Assembly: GCF_000739085.1 (NCBI RefSeq)
Contig: NZ_CP009110.1
Coordinates: forward strand, 4,402,001-4,466,000
Length of the DNA stretch: 64,000 bases
Origin: Amycolatopsis methanolica 239
GTDB lineage: Bacteria > Actinomycetota > Actinomycetes > Mycobacteriales > Pseudonocardiaceae
Direction: 5' to 3'
Shown here: positions 25,530-33,799 of the stretch, one piece after another
Layout: each line of letters starts with the position of its first letter
Position numbering within the stretch: the stretch's first letter is position 1
Made by a program: the position numbers and the translations under genes
Notes under the pieces: generated by a model
The model's input: only the letters and a program-made list of their open reading frames with translations
Databases searched by the model: none
What the model was told of the DNA's origin: nothing

Positions 25530-26508
25530 GCCCTACACGGTCGTCGGCGGCGGGGCGATCGGCGGCACGCTGGCGTTCCACCTGGCGCGGGCCGGGCACC
25601 CGGTGCGGATCGTCGACACCGACGCCGCGCACGTCGCCGCGATCCGGCGCCGCGGGCTGGTGCTGAGGGGTCCCGGCGGCGACGCGTGCGTGCCGGTGGA
25701 GGCGTGTTCACCCGAGGAGGCACCGGCGGTTCTGGGCCGGGTACTGCTGGCGGTGAAGGCGCAGGCGACCGAACAGGTCCTGCCGTGGCTCGCGCCGCGG
25801 CTGGCCCAAGACGGGTTCGTGGTGTCGCTGCAGAACGGGCTGAACGAGCAGGCGATCGCGGCGGCGGTGGGCACCGAGCGGACGGTGGGGGCGTTCGTGA
25901 ACCTGTTCGCCGATGTGGTCGAGCCCGGCGTGGTCCAGGACGGCGGCGCGGGCGCGCTGGTGGTGGGTGAGCCGGATGGGCGGATCACGCCGCGGGTCGA
26001 GCGGATCGTGGCGGACCTGCAGGCGTGGGGCCCGGCCAAGGCGACCGCGAACGTCGAGGGGTTCCTGTGGTCCAAGCTGGGTTTCGGGGCGATGCTGGCC
26101 ACGACGGCGCTGGCCGACGCGCCGATGGCCGACCTGATCGACCGGCACCGACCGCTGATGCACGCGATCACGGCGGAGGTGCTGGCCGCGGCAGGTGACC
26201 GGGTGCTGGAGCCGTTCGACCAGTTCGACCCGGGCGCGTACCTGCCGTCGGCGTCGTCCGCGGAACGGGAGGCGGCGACGGACCGGCTGGTGGCGTGGCT
26301 GCGGACCCAGCCGAAGGACCGCAGCGGCATCTGGCGGGACATCGCGGTGCGGCGGCGGCCGGTCGAGGTGCACCACCACTACCGGCCGGTGCTGGCGCTG
26401 GGCGGGGTGCCGTTGCTGACGGCGGTGCTCGCCCTCTTGCGGGACGTCGAGAGCGGACGCAGGCTGATGTCGGAAGATCACCTGACGGAACTGGAGCGGA
26501 TGCTGTGA
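25522..26508 (+). CDS. Ketopantoate reductase-like (ApbA/PanE) oxidoreductase
   Basis: A 328-residue protein with the 6-phosphogluconate-dehydrogenase-like fold: N-terminal TVVGGGAIGGTLAFHLARAGH (residues ~6-26), AVKAQATEQVLPWLAP with the K expected to be catalytic, and SLQNGLNE, then a helical C-terminal domain (WSKLGFGAMLATTALADAPMADL). True PanE is usually located elsewhere, so this is probably a paralogue acting on a pathway intermediate. The ATG overlaps the SDR stop by 8 bp, and the M20 gene follows with a GTGA overlap. Confidence 0.86.
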   Translation: MSEPYTVVGGGAIGGTLAFHLARAGHPVRIVDTDAAHVAAIRRRGLVLRGPGGDACVPVEACSPEEAPAVLGRVLLAVKAQATEQVLPWLAPRLAQDGFVVSLQNGLNEQAIAAAVGTERTVGAFVNLFADVVEPGVVQDGGAGALVVGEPDGRITPRVERIVADLQAWGPAKATANVEGFLWSKLGFGAMLATTALADAPMADLIDRHRPLMHAITAEVLAAAGDRVLEPFDQFDPGAYLPSASSAEREAATDRLVAWLRTQPKDRSGIWRDIAVRRRPVEVHHHYRPVLALGGVPLLTAVLALLRDVESGRRLMSEDHLTELERML

Positions 26509-27650
26509 CCGATGTCCGTGCGTTGCACGAGTGGGTGCGGGCGCACCGCGAGGAGATGGTCGACGACCTGGGCCGGTACACCGGGCTGGAGACGCCGAGC
26601 ACCGACCGGCTGTTGCTGGAGGCCGGGCTGTCCTGGCTGGACGGCTGGCTGCGGGCGCGGCTCGGCGAGCCGGCGTCGGTGGGCGTGACCGAGGGCGGCG
26701 AGTTCGGCGACGTCCGGGTGTACGACTACGCGGGGTCGGATGCCGCGCCGGTTTTGTTGCTGTGCCACTACGACACGGTGTGGCCACAAGGGACACTCGC
26801 CGAATGGCCGTTCACAGTGGACGGTGACATCGCGACCGGGCCGGGTGTGTTCGACATGAAGGCCGGGCTGGTGCAGGCGGTGTGGGCGTTGCGGGCGCTG
26901 GAGGCGGCGGGGCTGCCGCGGCCGCCGGTGCGGCTGGTGCTGAACGGCGACGAGGAGATCGGCAGCCCGGTGTCGCGGCCGGTGATCGAGAAGTCGGCGG
27001 CCGGCGTGCAGGCGGCGCTGGTGTTCGAGGCCGCGGCCGACGGGGCAGTGAAGACCGCGCGGAAGGGTGTCGGCATCTATCGGGTGTCCGCGACCGGGGT
27101 GGAGGCGCACGCGGGGCTCGACCCGGGCAAGGGCTCGAGCGCGGTGGACGAGATCGCGCGGGTGGTGCTGGCGCTGCACGGGCTGACGGACCTCACGGCC
27201 GGGACGACGGTGAACGTCGGCGTGGTCGGTGGCGGTTCGCGGGGGAACGTGATCGCGGGCTCCGCGTGGGGCGAGGTCGACGTGCGGGTGTCGAGCGCGG
27301 CCGAGGCGGCGCGGATCGAGGAGGCGCTGGCGGGGCTGAAGGCGGCCGACCCCCGCGCGACGGTGACCGTGGAGGGTGGCTGGAACCGCCCGGTGATGGA
27401 ACGGTCGGCCGGGATCGCGGCGTTGTTCTCGCGGGCGCGGGACCTGGCCGCGGAGATGGGGGTGACGCTGCGGGAATGCGCGGTGGGCGGCGCCAGCGAC
27501 GGCAACTTCGTGGCCGCACTGGGCGTCCCGGTGCTGGACGGTTTCGGCGCCACCGGCGACGGCGCCCACGCACGCCACGAGCACGTGTCGGTGAGCGGCA
27601 TGGTGGAACGGAGCGCCCTCGCCGCCGCAGTGCTCGCCTCGCTGGCCTGA
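26505..27650 (+). CDS. M20-family metallopeptidase (carboxypeptidase G2-like)
   Basis: A 381-residue zinc amidohydrolase. Zinc ligands and motifs are LLLCHYDTVWPQGTL (H-x-D), GPGVFDMKAGLVQA (bridging Asp), LNGDEEIGS (catalytic Glu-Glu) and GGASDGNFVAALGVPVLDGFG...HARHEHV (final His). The central lid/dimerisation domain is complete. It would hydrolyse an N-acyl or peptide bond, consistent with the deacetylase and transporter in the same operon. GTG at 26505 overlaps the preceding stop. No downstream gene follows on this strand. Confidence 0.9.
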   Translation: MTDVRALHEWVRAHREEMVDDLGRYTGLETPSTDRLLLEAGLSWLDGWLRARLGEPASVGVTEGGEFGDVRVYDYAGSDAAPVLLLCHYDTVWPQGTLAEWPFTVDGDIATGPGVFDMKAGLVQAVWALRALEAAGLPRPPVRLVLNGDEEIGSPVSRPVIEKSAAGVQAALVFEAAADGAVKTARKGVGIYRVSATGVEAHAGLDPGKGSSAVDEIARVVLALHGLTDLTAGTTVNVGVVGGGSRGNVIAGSAWGEVDVRVSSAAEAARIEEALAGLKAADPRATVTVEGGWNRPVMERSAGIAALFSRARDLAAEMGVTLRECAVGGASDGNFVAALGVPVLDGFGATGDGAHARHEHVSVSGMVERSALAAAVLASLA

Positions 27651-27804
27651 GGCTGTCCGCGCCTGGATCCTGGCCGTTCGCCCAGCCGCGAGTGGTCGGC
27701 TGCCGGCCCCCGGCCGCCGGTCCGCGGACGGCTGGCACATGATCTCCGGCATGAGGCCGCGTCGCCGGGAAAGGCGCTGCCAGTGGCTGCGGGGCGCGGC
27801 GGGA

Positions 27805-28365
27805 TCAGACATCGCCGCCTTCGAGGAATGCCCTTCCCCTCGGCGAGAGGCGGTACCCCACCTCGAGGCTTTCCGTCAGGCCGAGCTCCTTAAGCCGCCG
27901 CACGCGGCGTTTGAACACGTCGCGCGCCAGGCCGACCCGCTCGGCCAGCTCCACGGCCCGCACGGCCTCGTTGTCCGCGATCAGCCTGAGGAACGCGCCG
28001 GTCCACGGGACCTCCGCCACCCGGTCCATCCGCCACAACGCGGCGCCGATCTCGGCGCGGTCGTCGTCCGTCAGGTCGGCTGTCTCGCGCAGGGCGATCC
28101 GCGGGTCCGGGCCCGCCACGCGCAGTCCGATCCGGTACAGCCGTCCGGAGCCGCGGTCGGGCATCTTCGCCGCCGACTCGTAGCCCGCCGCCCGGGCGTC
28201 CTCGTCGGTCACCGTCGCGACCTCGTCCACCGAGGTCACCTCGACCACCCCGGCCGCGGTGCGCATCCGCGAACCGGGGCGCACACGGGGCGCGTCCCAC
28301 CTGCGGAAGGCCACCGTGACGCGACCCGCCGCCAGTCCCTCGATCGCCGCGCGGTCGAAGAGCAT
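27805..28365 (-). CDS. ASCH-domain protein with C-terminal winged helix
   Basis: A 186-residue protein. The N-terminal part, FDRAAIEGLAAGRVTVAFRRWDAPRVRPGSRMRTAAGVVEVTSVDEV (residues ~3-50), fits the ASCH/PUA-like RNA-binding fold. The C-terminal ~70 residues (VRAVELAERVGLARDVFKRRVRRLKELGLTESLEVGYRLSPRG) form a winged helix. The ATG at 28365 is used; the frame is open upstream to 28455 but overlaps the divergent gene. Possible roles are in RNA or nucleotide sensing; none is established. Confidence 0.78.
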   Translation of the reverse strand: MLFDRAAIEGLAAGRVTVAFRRWDAPRVRPGSRMRTAAGVVEVTSVDEVATVTDEDARAAGYESAAKMPDRGSGRLYRIGLRVAGPDPRIALRETADLTDDDRAEIGAALWRMDRVAEVPWTGAFLRLIADNEAVRAVELAERVGLARDVFKRRVRRLKELGLTESLEVGYRLSPRGRAFLEGGDV

Positions 28366-28417
28366 GCCCCAGTCTCGCACGCAAAACCGCTTGCGCCCAT
28401 GCCCGAAGATCACCCAC

Positions 28418-29047
28418 ATGAGCAACGAGATCCGCGCCCGGTACGACGACGACACGATCGTCGTGTACCAGGCCTACTCCCCCGAGATCGCCGAGCCCGC
28501 CCTGCGCGCCGGCACGTTCGTGCCGCCGTTCAAGCGCGGACGCATGACCTGGGGCAAACCGTCCTTCCTCTGGATGGCCTACCGCATCGGCTGGGCCCGC
28601 AAGCCCGGCCAGGAACGGGTCCTCGCGGTGACCATCACCCGCGCCGGCTTCGAATGGGCGCTGGCGCACTCGTGCCTGTCCGCGTTCGACCCGAGCCACC
28701 ACCCCGGCGACGCCGCCTGGGGGCGAGAACTCGCCACCAGCCCGGTGCGCATCCAGTGGGACCCGGACAAGGACCTGCACCTGCGGCCGCTCCCGCGGCG
28801 CGCCATCCAGATCGGCCTGGCAGGCGAGGCCTCCGACAGCTACGTCGGCGAGTGGATCACCGGCGTGACCGATGAGACGGAACGCGCCCATGTGTTCGAA
28901 GCACTGGTGCGCGGACCGCCGCCTCGACGAGGCCCGCGCGCTCCTCCCCGCCGAGCGGCCCCTACCCGGTCGGCGCGGAACTCGCCACCCGCATCGGCGC
29001 CGGCTGACGTTCCAGCACTCGCGCCCCACGGCATCCACGCCAACTGA
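28418..29047 (+). CDS. DUF4291-family protein with a frameshifted C-terminus
   Basis: A 209-residue reading. Residues ~1-160 match DUF4291: IRARYDDDTIVVYQAYSPEIAEPALRAGTFVPPFKRGRMTWGKPSFLWMAYRIGWA, then IQIGLAGEASDSYVGEWITGVTD. The tail is wrong: two downstream frames give DRRLDEARALLPAERP and then PYPVGAELATRIGAG followed by a stop near 29005. Two extra bases, one near 28912 and one near 28965, would restore a normal C-terminus. As sequenced it instead continues in a Pro/Arg-rich frame to 29047. The ATG at 28418 is divergent from the ASCH gene, 52 bp apart. Confidence 0.75.
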   Translation: MSNEIRARYDDDTIVVYQAYSPEIAEPALRAGTFVPPFKRGRMTWGKPSFLWMAYRIGWARKPGQERVLAVTITRAGFEWALAHSCLSAFDPSHHPGDAAWGRELATSPVRIQWDPDKDLHLRPLPRRAIQIGLAGEASDSYVGEWITGVTDETERAHVFEALVRGPPPRRGPRAPPRRAAPTRSARNSPPASAPADVPALAPHGIHAN

Positions 29048-29222
29048 CGGTCCAGCACCCGCGCCACCACAGCCTCCCCGCCCGTCACCGCAACCGGCGA
29101 CCGCCAGGCGACGAAACCGGCGGGGGCTAGCGGTCCAGCACGCGCGACACCACCGACTCCAGCACCGCATCCCCACCCGCCACGGCGACCGGCGATCGCC
29201 AGGCGACGAAACCGTCCGGGCG
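29045..29222. repeat. Tandem copies of a monooxygenase C-terminal segment
   Basis: The last ~94 bp of the FAD monooxygenase gene (29128-29222) are repeated imperfectly just downstream at 29045-29127: both contain GGTCCAGCAC and GCCAGGCGACGAAACCG in the same order. The copy still translates as GFVAWRSPVAV-GG-AV-ARVLDR on the minus strand. A third, shorter echo (TTCCAGCACTCGCGCC) lies at about 29008-29024. The copies are degenerate, so the duplication is not recent. Confidence 0.75.
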
Positions 29223-30629
29223 CACCAGCAGGGCGCCGCCGTTCTCGATGCCGATCGCCGACAACCAGTCCGCGTCCGGCACCACCGCCGCACCCATCGC
29301 GACGTCCAGCCGGGCGGCGGCCTTCTCCGCCGCCTCGCGCCAGGAAGGGGCACCCGCGAACACCGTGAACCTGGAGCGCACCAAGTCCAGAGTGGACACG
29401 CCGGGTGACGTCCACCGGTGCGGCAACCGGGATCCCGGGGCGCCATCCAGCGCCGCCACCAGATCCTCTGTGGACGGTGGCTGAACGACCGCGTCGATGA
29501 CCGCCGCCGAGTCGTACCGGTAGCCCATCGTCACCAGTGGCGCGTGCCACGCCCCGACGGCCGCCCGCTCCGCCACCGCGGCCGGGTCCCAGTGCAGCCG
29601 CGGGTTCTCCCAGCGCAGCACCGCCTGCCGCGTCACGAGCTCGGCCACCGCGTGCCGCTCGTCGTGGTAGGTGTCCAGCAGTCCGTCACCGGCCTGGCCG
29701 GCCAGCACCAGCGCCAGCTTCCACGCCAGGTTGTGCGCATCCGCCAGACCCGTGTTGAGCCCGAACGCCCCGAGCGGCGAGACCGACCGCGCGGCATCAC
29801 CGACCAGGAACGCCCGCCCGGCCCGGAACTCCTCGGCCATCCGCAGCGTCGCGCGCCACCACTTCGCGGCGATGACCCGCACCGGCACCTCCGCCCCGAG
29901 CGCCGTCCGGATGAGTTCCTCCGGTGCCCCCGGCGCGCCGGTGTGCAGGACCCACCGCCGTTCGCCGACACTGAGCAGCATGCCCCGCACGTCCGGGTGC
30001 CCGATCTCCACCATCGTCGGCAGCGCACCGAAGAACCCGGTCAGGTCCGCTTCGAACAGGATGTTCAGCACCGGCTCCCCCACTTCGCCGGGGCCGGTCG
30101 TGCCGATCCCGAGCGCCGGCCGCACGGCGGTCTTCACCCCGTCCGCGCCGATGAGGTACCGCGTCCGCAGGACCCGCCCGTCGGACAGCTCGACCGACAC
30201 TCCGTCCGCGTCCTGCGTAACCCCGGTGACGGCCACGCCGAACTCCACCGTCGCACCCCGCTCGCGCGCGGCCGGCAGCAACGCTGCGTCCAGCCGGTCC
30301 TGCGGGTAGTGGCCCGCGGGCTTCTCCGGGGAGGTTTCCGGCTGCGTGAACGGCGTCCGGCGCGGCGCGTTCGCCCGGTCGATCTCCGCGACCGTGCGCG
30401 CGTCCGCCTTCCACATCTCGGTCGACCGCACGGCGACCGCGTCGAGTTCCACCCCCAGGCCGGCCTCGCGGAAGAACTCCAGCGTGCGCGGGCTGAGACC
30501 GAGCGCCCGCGGGTGTTCCGACAGACCCGCGCGGCGCTCGACCACGTGCGCGCGCACGCCGTGGTGCGCCAGGAACACCGCGGCGGCCAGGCCGACCGAC
30601 CCACCACCGGCGATCACCACATCCGACAT
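29127..30629 (-). CDS. FAD-dependent aromatic monooxygenase (PheA/TfdB, UbiH-like)
   Basis: A 500-residue flavoprotein hydroxylase. FAD motifs are VVIAGGGSVGLAAAVFLAHHG (N-terminal GxGxxG), RYLIGADGVKTAVR (DG motif, ~150-165) and FLVGDAARSVSPLGAFGLNTGLADAHNLAWKL (GD motif, ~265-297). A ~120-residue C-terminal thioredoxin-like domain follows, as in phenol and polyketide hydroxylases. I use the ATG at 30629 rather than earlier starts that run into the divergent promoter. Two operator-like palindromes and a divergent TetR gene upstream suggest induction by an aromatic substrate. Confidence 0.9.
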   Translation of the reverse strand: MSDVVIAGGGSVGLAAAVFLAHHGVRAHVVERRAGLSEHPRALGLSPRTLEFFREAGLGVELDAVAVRSTEMWKADARTVAEIDRANAPRRTPFTQPETSPEKPAGHYPQDRLDAALLPAARERGATVEFGVAVTGVTQDADGVSVELSDGRVLRTRYLIGADGVKTAVRPALGIGTTGPGEVGEPVLNILFEADLTGFFGALPTMVEIGHPDVRGMLLSVGERRWVLHTGAPGAPEELIRTALGAEVPVRVIAAKWWRATLRMAEEFRAGRAFLVGDAARSVSPLGAFGLNTGLADAHNLAWKLALVLAGQAGDGLLDTYHDERHAVAELVTRQAVLRWENPRLHWDPAAVAERAAVGAWHAPLVTMGYRYDSAAVIDAVVQPPSTEDLVAALDGAPGSRLPHRWTSPGVSTLDLVRSRFTVFAGAPSWREAAEKAAARLDVAMGAAVVPDADWLSAIGIENGGALLVRPDGFVAWRSPVAVAGGDAVLESVVSRVLDR

Positions 30630-30644
30630 GAGCGCCCTCCTCCC

Positions 30645-30683
30645 ATCGGGAACACCGTTCCCGATCATGGGAACACTGTACCC
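30645..30683. promoter_or_regulatory. Two TetR-type palindromes between the monooxygenase and TetR genes
   Basis: ATCGGGAAC-ACC-GTTCCCGAT at 30645-30665 is perfect. GGGAAC-ACT-GTACCC at 30669-30683 has one mismatch. Their centres are 21 bp apart, two helical turns, so two repressor dimers could bind the same face. The sites lie 16-54 bp before the monooxygenase start and 19-57 bp before the TetR start. Confidence 0.7.
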
Positions 30684-30701
30684 GAGAAGTACGCTGTGCC
30701 C

Positions 30702-31412
30702 ATGCCGCCCGCGAAGAACCCGCCGACGATGGTCTGGATGCGCGACCGGACCACGAAGACGCGGCCGGTCGTCACCGAGGAGAAGATCGTCCGGACGGCC
30801 ATCGCGATCGCCGACGCCGAGGGACTGGACGCGCTGTCCATGCGGCGCCTGGCGGCGGAAATGGGCACCGGCACGACGTCGCTCTACCGGCACGTGGCCA
30901 GCAAGGACGAGCTGTTCGAGCTGATGGTCGACACGATCGTCGGCGAGGAGCCGCTACCCGAGCCCGGCGACGACTGGCGCGCGGAGCTGGCCCAGCTGGC
31001 CCGCCGCCAGCGCGCCGTCATGCTGCTGCACCCCTGGCTCGCCCAGCAGGCGGCCCGCCACCCGACGCTCGGCCCCAACGTGATCGCCCGCGCCGACCAC
31101 TACCTCGGCGTCGTCTCCAGGATGACCAGCGACCCAACGCTCGCGACGATGGTGGTGGACACGATCAACACGCACGTGCTGGGAGTGGTGTCCGCCGAGC
31201 TGGCCGAGCTGGAGGTCCAGCGCCGCACCGGCATGACCGAGGACGAGTGGCGGAACTGGGTGGGCGCCTACGTCCGGCAGGTCGTGGAGTCCGGCCGCTA
31301 CCCGCACTTCAACCGCCGGGTACTGGAGGCCGACGACGTCGATCCCGCGACCCGCTTCGAGTTCGGCCTGGAATGCCTGCTCACCGGGATCGAAGCGGCC
31401 CTGCGTGCGTGA
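30702..31412 (+). CDS. TetR/AcrR regulator (TetR_C class) of the FAD monooxygenase
   Basis: A 236-residue repressor. HTH: EEKIVRTAIAIADAEGLDALSMRRLAAEMGTGTTSLYRHVASKDELFELMVDTIVGE (residues ~26-83), the form found in tetracycline-type and flavin-monooxygenase regulators. The C-terminal domain is the all-helical TetR_C type (AVMLLHPWLAQQAARHPTLGPNVIARADHYLGV). The ATG at 30702 follows ACGCTGTGCCC with only a weak ribosome site. It is divergent from the monooxygenase with palindromic sites between. Confidence 0.9.
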   Translation: MPPAKNPPTMVWMRDRTTKTRPVVTEEKIVRTAIAIADAEGLDALSMRRLAAEMGTGTTSLYRHVASKDELFELMVDTIVGEEPLPEPGDDWRAELAQLARRQRAVMLLHPWLAQQAARHPTLGPNVIARADHYLGVVSRMTSDPTLATMVVDTINTHVLGVVSAELAELEVQRRTGMTEDEWRNWVGAYVRQVVESGRYPHFNRRVLEADDVDPATRFEFGLECLLTGIEAALRA

Positions 31413-31424
31413 ATTCCCGGACGG

Positions 31425-31802
31425 TCAGCCCGCGGCCAGCGCCTCGTCGACGGTGCCGTAGAGGTCGAGCACCTTGTCCAGCGCGGTGAGCGCGAAGATC
31501 CGGGCCAGCGAGCCCGGCGCGACGATCCGCAGCACGACACCCGACGTGAGCGCGGCGGTGATCGCGGCCAGCCCGGACGAGCCGAGGAACGCGACCCCGC
31601 TCAGGTCGACCACGACCACGCGCGGCCGTCGCGCCACCAGGCGCCGGAACGCGGCCTCCAGCCTGGCGGCGGTGGCCAGGTCGAGTTCGCCGCCGACCGC
31701 GAGCACGGCGATGTCCCGGGCCGGCCAGCGGACCGAGACGTGCAGCGGTGTGGATGTGGTGAGTCCGGCGGATTCCTCCGGAACACGCGGAGCCCGTGAC
31801 AT
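31425..31802 (-). CDS. STAS-domain anti-anti-sigma factor
   Basis: A ~125-residue STAS protein: HVSVRWPARDIAVLAVGGELDLATAARLEAAFRRLVA, VVVVDLSGVAFLGSSGLAAITAAL, with the normal FLGSSGL phospho-serine site (the second S). LRIVAPGSLARIFALTALDKVLDLY completes the domain. It should bind an anti-sigma kinase when unphosphorylated. The start is unsure: ATG at 31802 is used, while an upstream ATG at 31862 is possible; no strong ribosome site precedes either. It is divergent from the two MEDS genes and probably in the same circuit. Confidence 0.83.
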   Translation of the reverse strand: MSRAPRVPEESAGLTTSTPLHVSVRWPARDIAVLAVGGELDLATAARLEAAFRRLVARRPRVVVVDLSGVAFLGSSGLAAITAALTSGVVLRIVAPGSLARIFALTALDKVLDLYGTVDEALAAG

Positions 31803-31950
31803 GACGCGCTCGCCTACCCTTCGGCGACAGCATTCTGCGGCTGCGCTCTGAACCGCGTCCAACCCAGCGTAGTCGACGCGCCTCCGGCAGCACCACCGCC
31901 GAGCGCGACGGACACTGTCCCGCCCGCCCCGGAGCGGTACGCTCGACGCG

Positions 31951-32790
31951 ATGAGACGGTCCGGAATCGTGGTGGACGCCCGCGGCCTCGGCTGCCACGA
32001 CCACCTGTGCTGGGGCTACGAGGACCCGGCCGAGTTCCGGTCCCGCGTTCGGGAGTTCCTGGCCGAGGGTCTGGCCCTGGGTCAGCGGGTCTGCTACGCC
32101 GGGACCGGCCCGGTGCCGCGCCTGATGGCGGATCTGGACGGCATCGTGGACGGCGACGAGGCCAGCCGCCGGGGCGCCCTGCGGGTGCTCTCGCTCGACG
32201 ACCTCGGCGCGCTCGGCGATCCGCACGTGCGCTTGCGGACCTACGCGAAGGCCACCGAGGCGGCGCTGGCCGACGGCTACCGGGGCCTGCGGGTGGCGGC
32301 CGACGTCACCGGCCTTTTGCAGTCACCCACGCGGTTGAATTCGCTGGCGCGGTTCGAGCACCTCGCGGACGGTTACTCCGCGGTGCACCCGTTTTCCGCG
32401 TTGTGCGGCTACGACCGCCGGAAGCTGGACCGGCCCACCCTGGCGCTGCTGTCCGCGCTCCACCCGAGCGCCAACGAAAACCACGCGGGTTTCCGGTTGC
32501 ACGCCTCGGCTCGCGGCGGCTGCTGCGCGAGCCTCGGCGGCGAACTCGACCTGGCTTCGGCCGAGTTGTTCCCCCGCGCGCTCGGCCACGTCGACCCCCG
32601 GCCCGTCGGCGGCCGGCTCGTGCTCGACGCGACCACCCTGGACTTCATCGACCACCGCAACCTGCTAGCCCTGGCCGAGCACGCCAGGCGGCACGCGGCC
32701 GAGGTGGTTCTGCGCGCTCCCCGCCCGGAGCCGGCGAGCGTCGTGGAGGTCCTGAAGCTCCAGGACATCCGCGTGGAGGCGCCGCGATGA
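31951..32790 (+). CDS. MEDS-domain plus STAS-domain regulator
   Basis: A 279-residue protein. Residues ~10-170 form a MEDS (DcmR sensory) domain: GCHDHLCWGYEDPAEFRSRVREFLAEGLALGQRVCYAG, VRLRTYAKATEAALADGYRGLRVAADVTGLL, FEHLADGYSAVHPFSALCGYDRRKL. Residues ~185-278 form a STAS domain: CASLGGELDLASAELFPRALGHV, LVLDATTLDFIDHRNLLALAEHA. The usual serine of the STAS loop is replaced (FIDHRNL), so it may not be phosphorylated. The MEDS-kinase gene overlaps its stop (ATGA). Confidence 0.85.
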   Translation: MRRSGIVVDARGLGCHDHLCWGYEDPAEFRSRVREFLAEGLALGQRVCYAGTGPVPRLMADLDGIVDGDEASRRGALRVLSLDDLGALGDPHVRLRTYAKATEAALADGYRGLRVAADVTGLLQSPTRLNSLARFEHLADGYSAVHPFSALCGYDRRKLDRPTLALLSALHPSANENHAGFRLHASARGGCCASLGGELDLASAELFPRALGHVDPRPVGGRLVLDATTLDFIDHRNLLALAEHARRHAAEVVLRAPRPEPASVVEVLKLQDIRVEAPR

Positions 32791-33722
32791 GCACCGGGTT
32801 CGTGCACGAGGTCCTGTTCTACGGCTCACCCGAGGAGTACCTGGACGGGCTGGTGCCGTTCCTGACCGAGGGCCTGGCGGCGGGCGACCCGGTGGCGGCC
32901 GCCGTGCCGGAGCCCAACCTGTCGCTGCTGCGCGAGGCGCTCGGCGACGACGCGAGCCGCGTGCACCTGCTCGACATGGGCGTCGCGGGCCGCAATCCGG
33001 GCCGGGTCATCCCCCAGGTACTGCGGGGCTTCGCCGACCGGCACCGCGACGCCGCCCGCGTGCGCATCATCGGCGAGCCCATCTGGGACGGGCGGTCCGC
33101 CGTCGAGTACCCGGCGTGCGCCCAGCACGAGGCCCTCATCAACCCGGCCTTCGCGGGCCGTGACGTGACCATCGTGTGCCCGTACGACACCAAGACGCTC
33201 GACCCGGTCGCGATCGCCGACGCGCACATGACGCATCCACTGGTCACCGAGCGTGGTGTGCGGCGCGGCAGCGACACCTACGCGTGGGACGATCTGGTCG
33301 CCCGGTACAACGACGAGCTGAAACCGCCCGCGGGCGCGGTGACCTTCCGCGTCCAGGTGCCGGACCACCTGTCCGTCGCGCGCCGGTCCGTCGCCGCGTA
33401 CGCGCTGGAGTTCGGGCTGGGCGAGGCACGCACCGAGGACCTCAAGCTGATCGTCACCGAGCTGGCGACGAACAGCCTGCTGCACGCAGGCACCCCGTGC
33501 GAGCTGAGCCTGTGGCGCGAGGGCGCGGAACTGGTCTGCTCCGCCACCGACGGCGGGCGGCTGACCGACCCACTCGCCGGACGCCGCCCGCCCGTACGCG
33601 ATCAGCTGTCCGGGCGCGGCCTGCTGCTCGTCAACGACCTGGCCGACCTGGTCCGCACCCATCGCGCGCCGCACGGCACGACGATCCAGGTGCGCATGCG
33701 GCTGGACCGAAAGCCCTTGTGA
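32787..33722 (+). CDS. MEDS-domain plus HATPase anti-sigma factor/histidine kinase
   Basis: A 311-residue protein. Residues ~5-160 are a MEDS domain: EVLFYGSPEEYLDGLVPFLTEGLAAGDPVAAAVPEPN, VRIIGEPIWDGRSAVEYPACAQHEALINPAF. Residues ~195-305 are a GHKL ATPase of the RsbW type: LKLIVTELATNSLLHAG (N box), CSATDGGRL (G1), SGRGLLLVNDLADLVRTH (G2). There is no H-box dimerisation helix, so it acts as a serine kinase/anti-sigma factor rather than a two-component kinase. Overlap with the MEDS-STAS gene implies stoichiometric synthesis. Confidence 0.88.
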   Translation: MSTGFVHEVLFYGSPEEYLDGLVPFLTEGLAAGDPVAAAVPEPNLSLLREALGDDASRVHLLDMGVAGRNPGRVIPQVLRGFADRHRDAARVRIIGEPIWDGRSAVEYPACAQHEALINPAFAGRDVTIVCPYDTKTLDPVAIADAHMTHPLVTERGVRRGSDTYAWDDLVARYNDELKPPAGAVTFRVQVPDHLSVARRSVAAYALEFGLGEARTEDLKLIVTELATNSLLHAGTPCELSLWREGAELVCSATDGGRLTDPLAGRRPPVRDQLSGRGLLLVNDLADLVRTHRAPHGTTIQVRMRLDRKPL

Positions 33723-33799
33723 CAGGACAGGCCGGGATGTCCACTTCGGAACCGATCCGGCCCCCACGACGATCACCCACCCGGTATGTTCGGCGGGTC

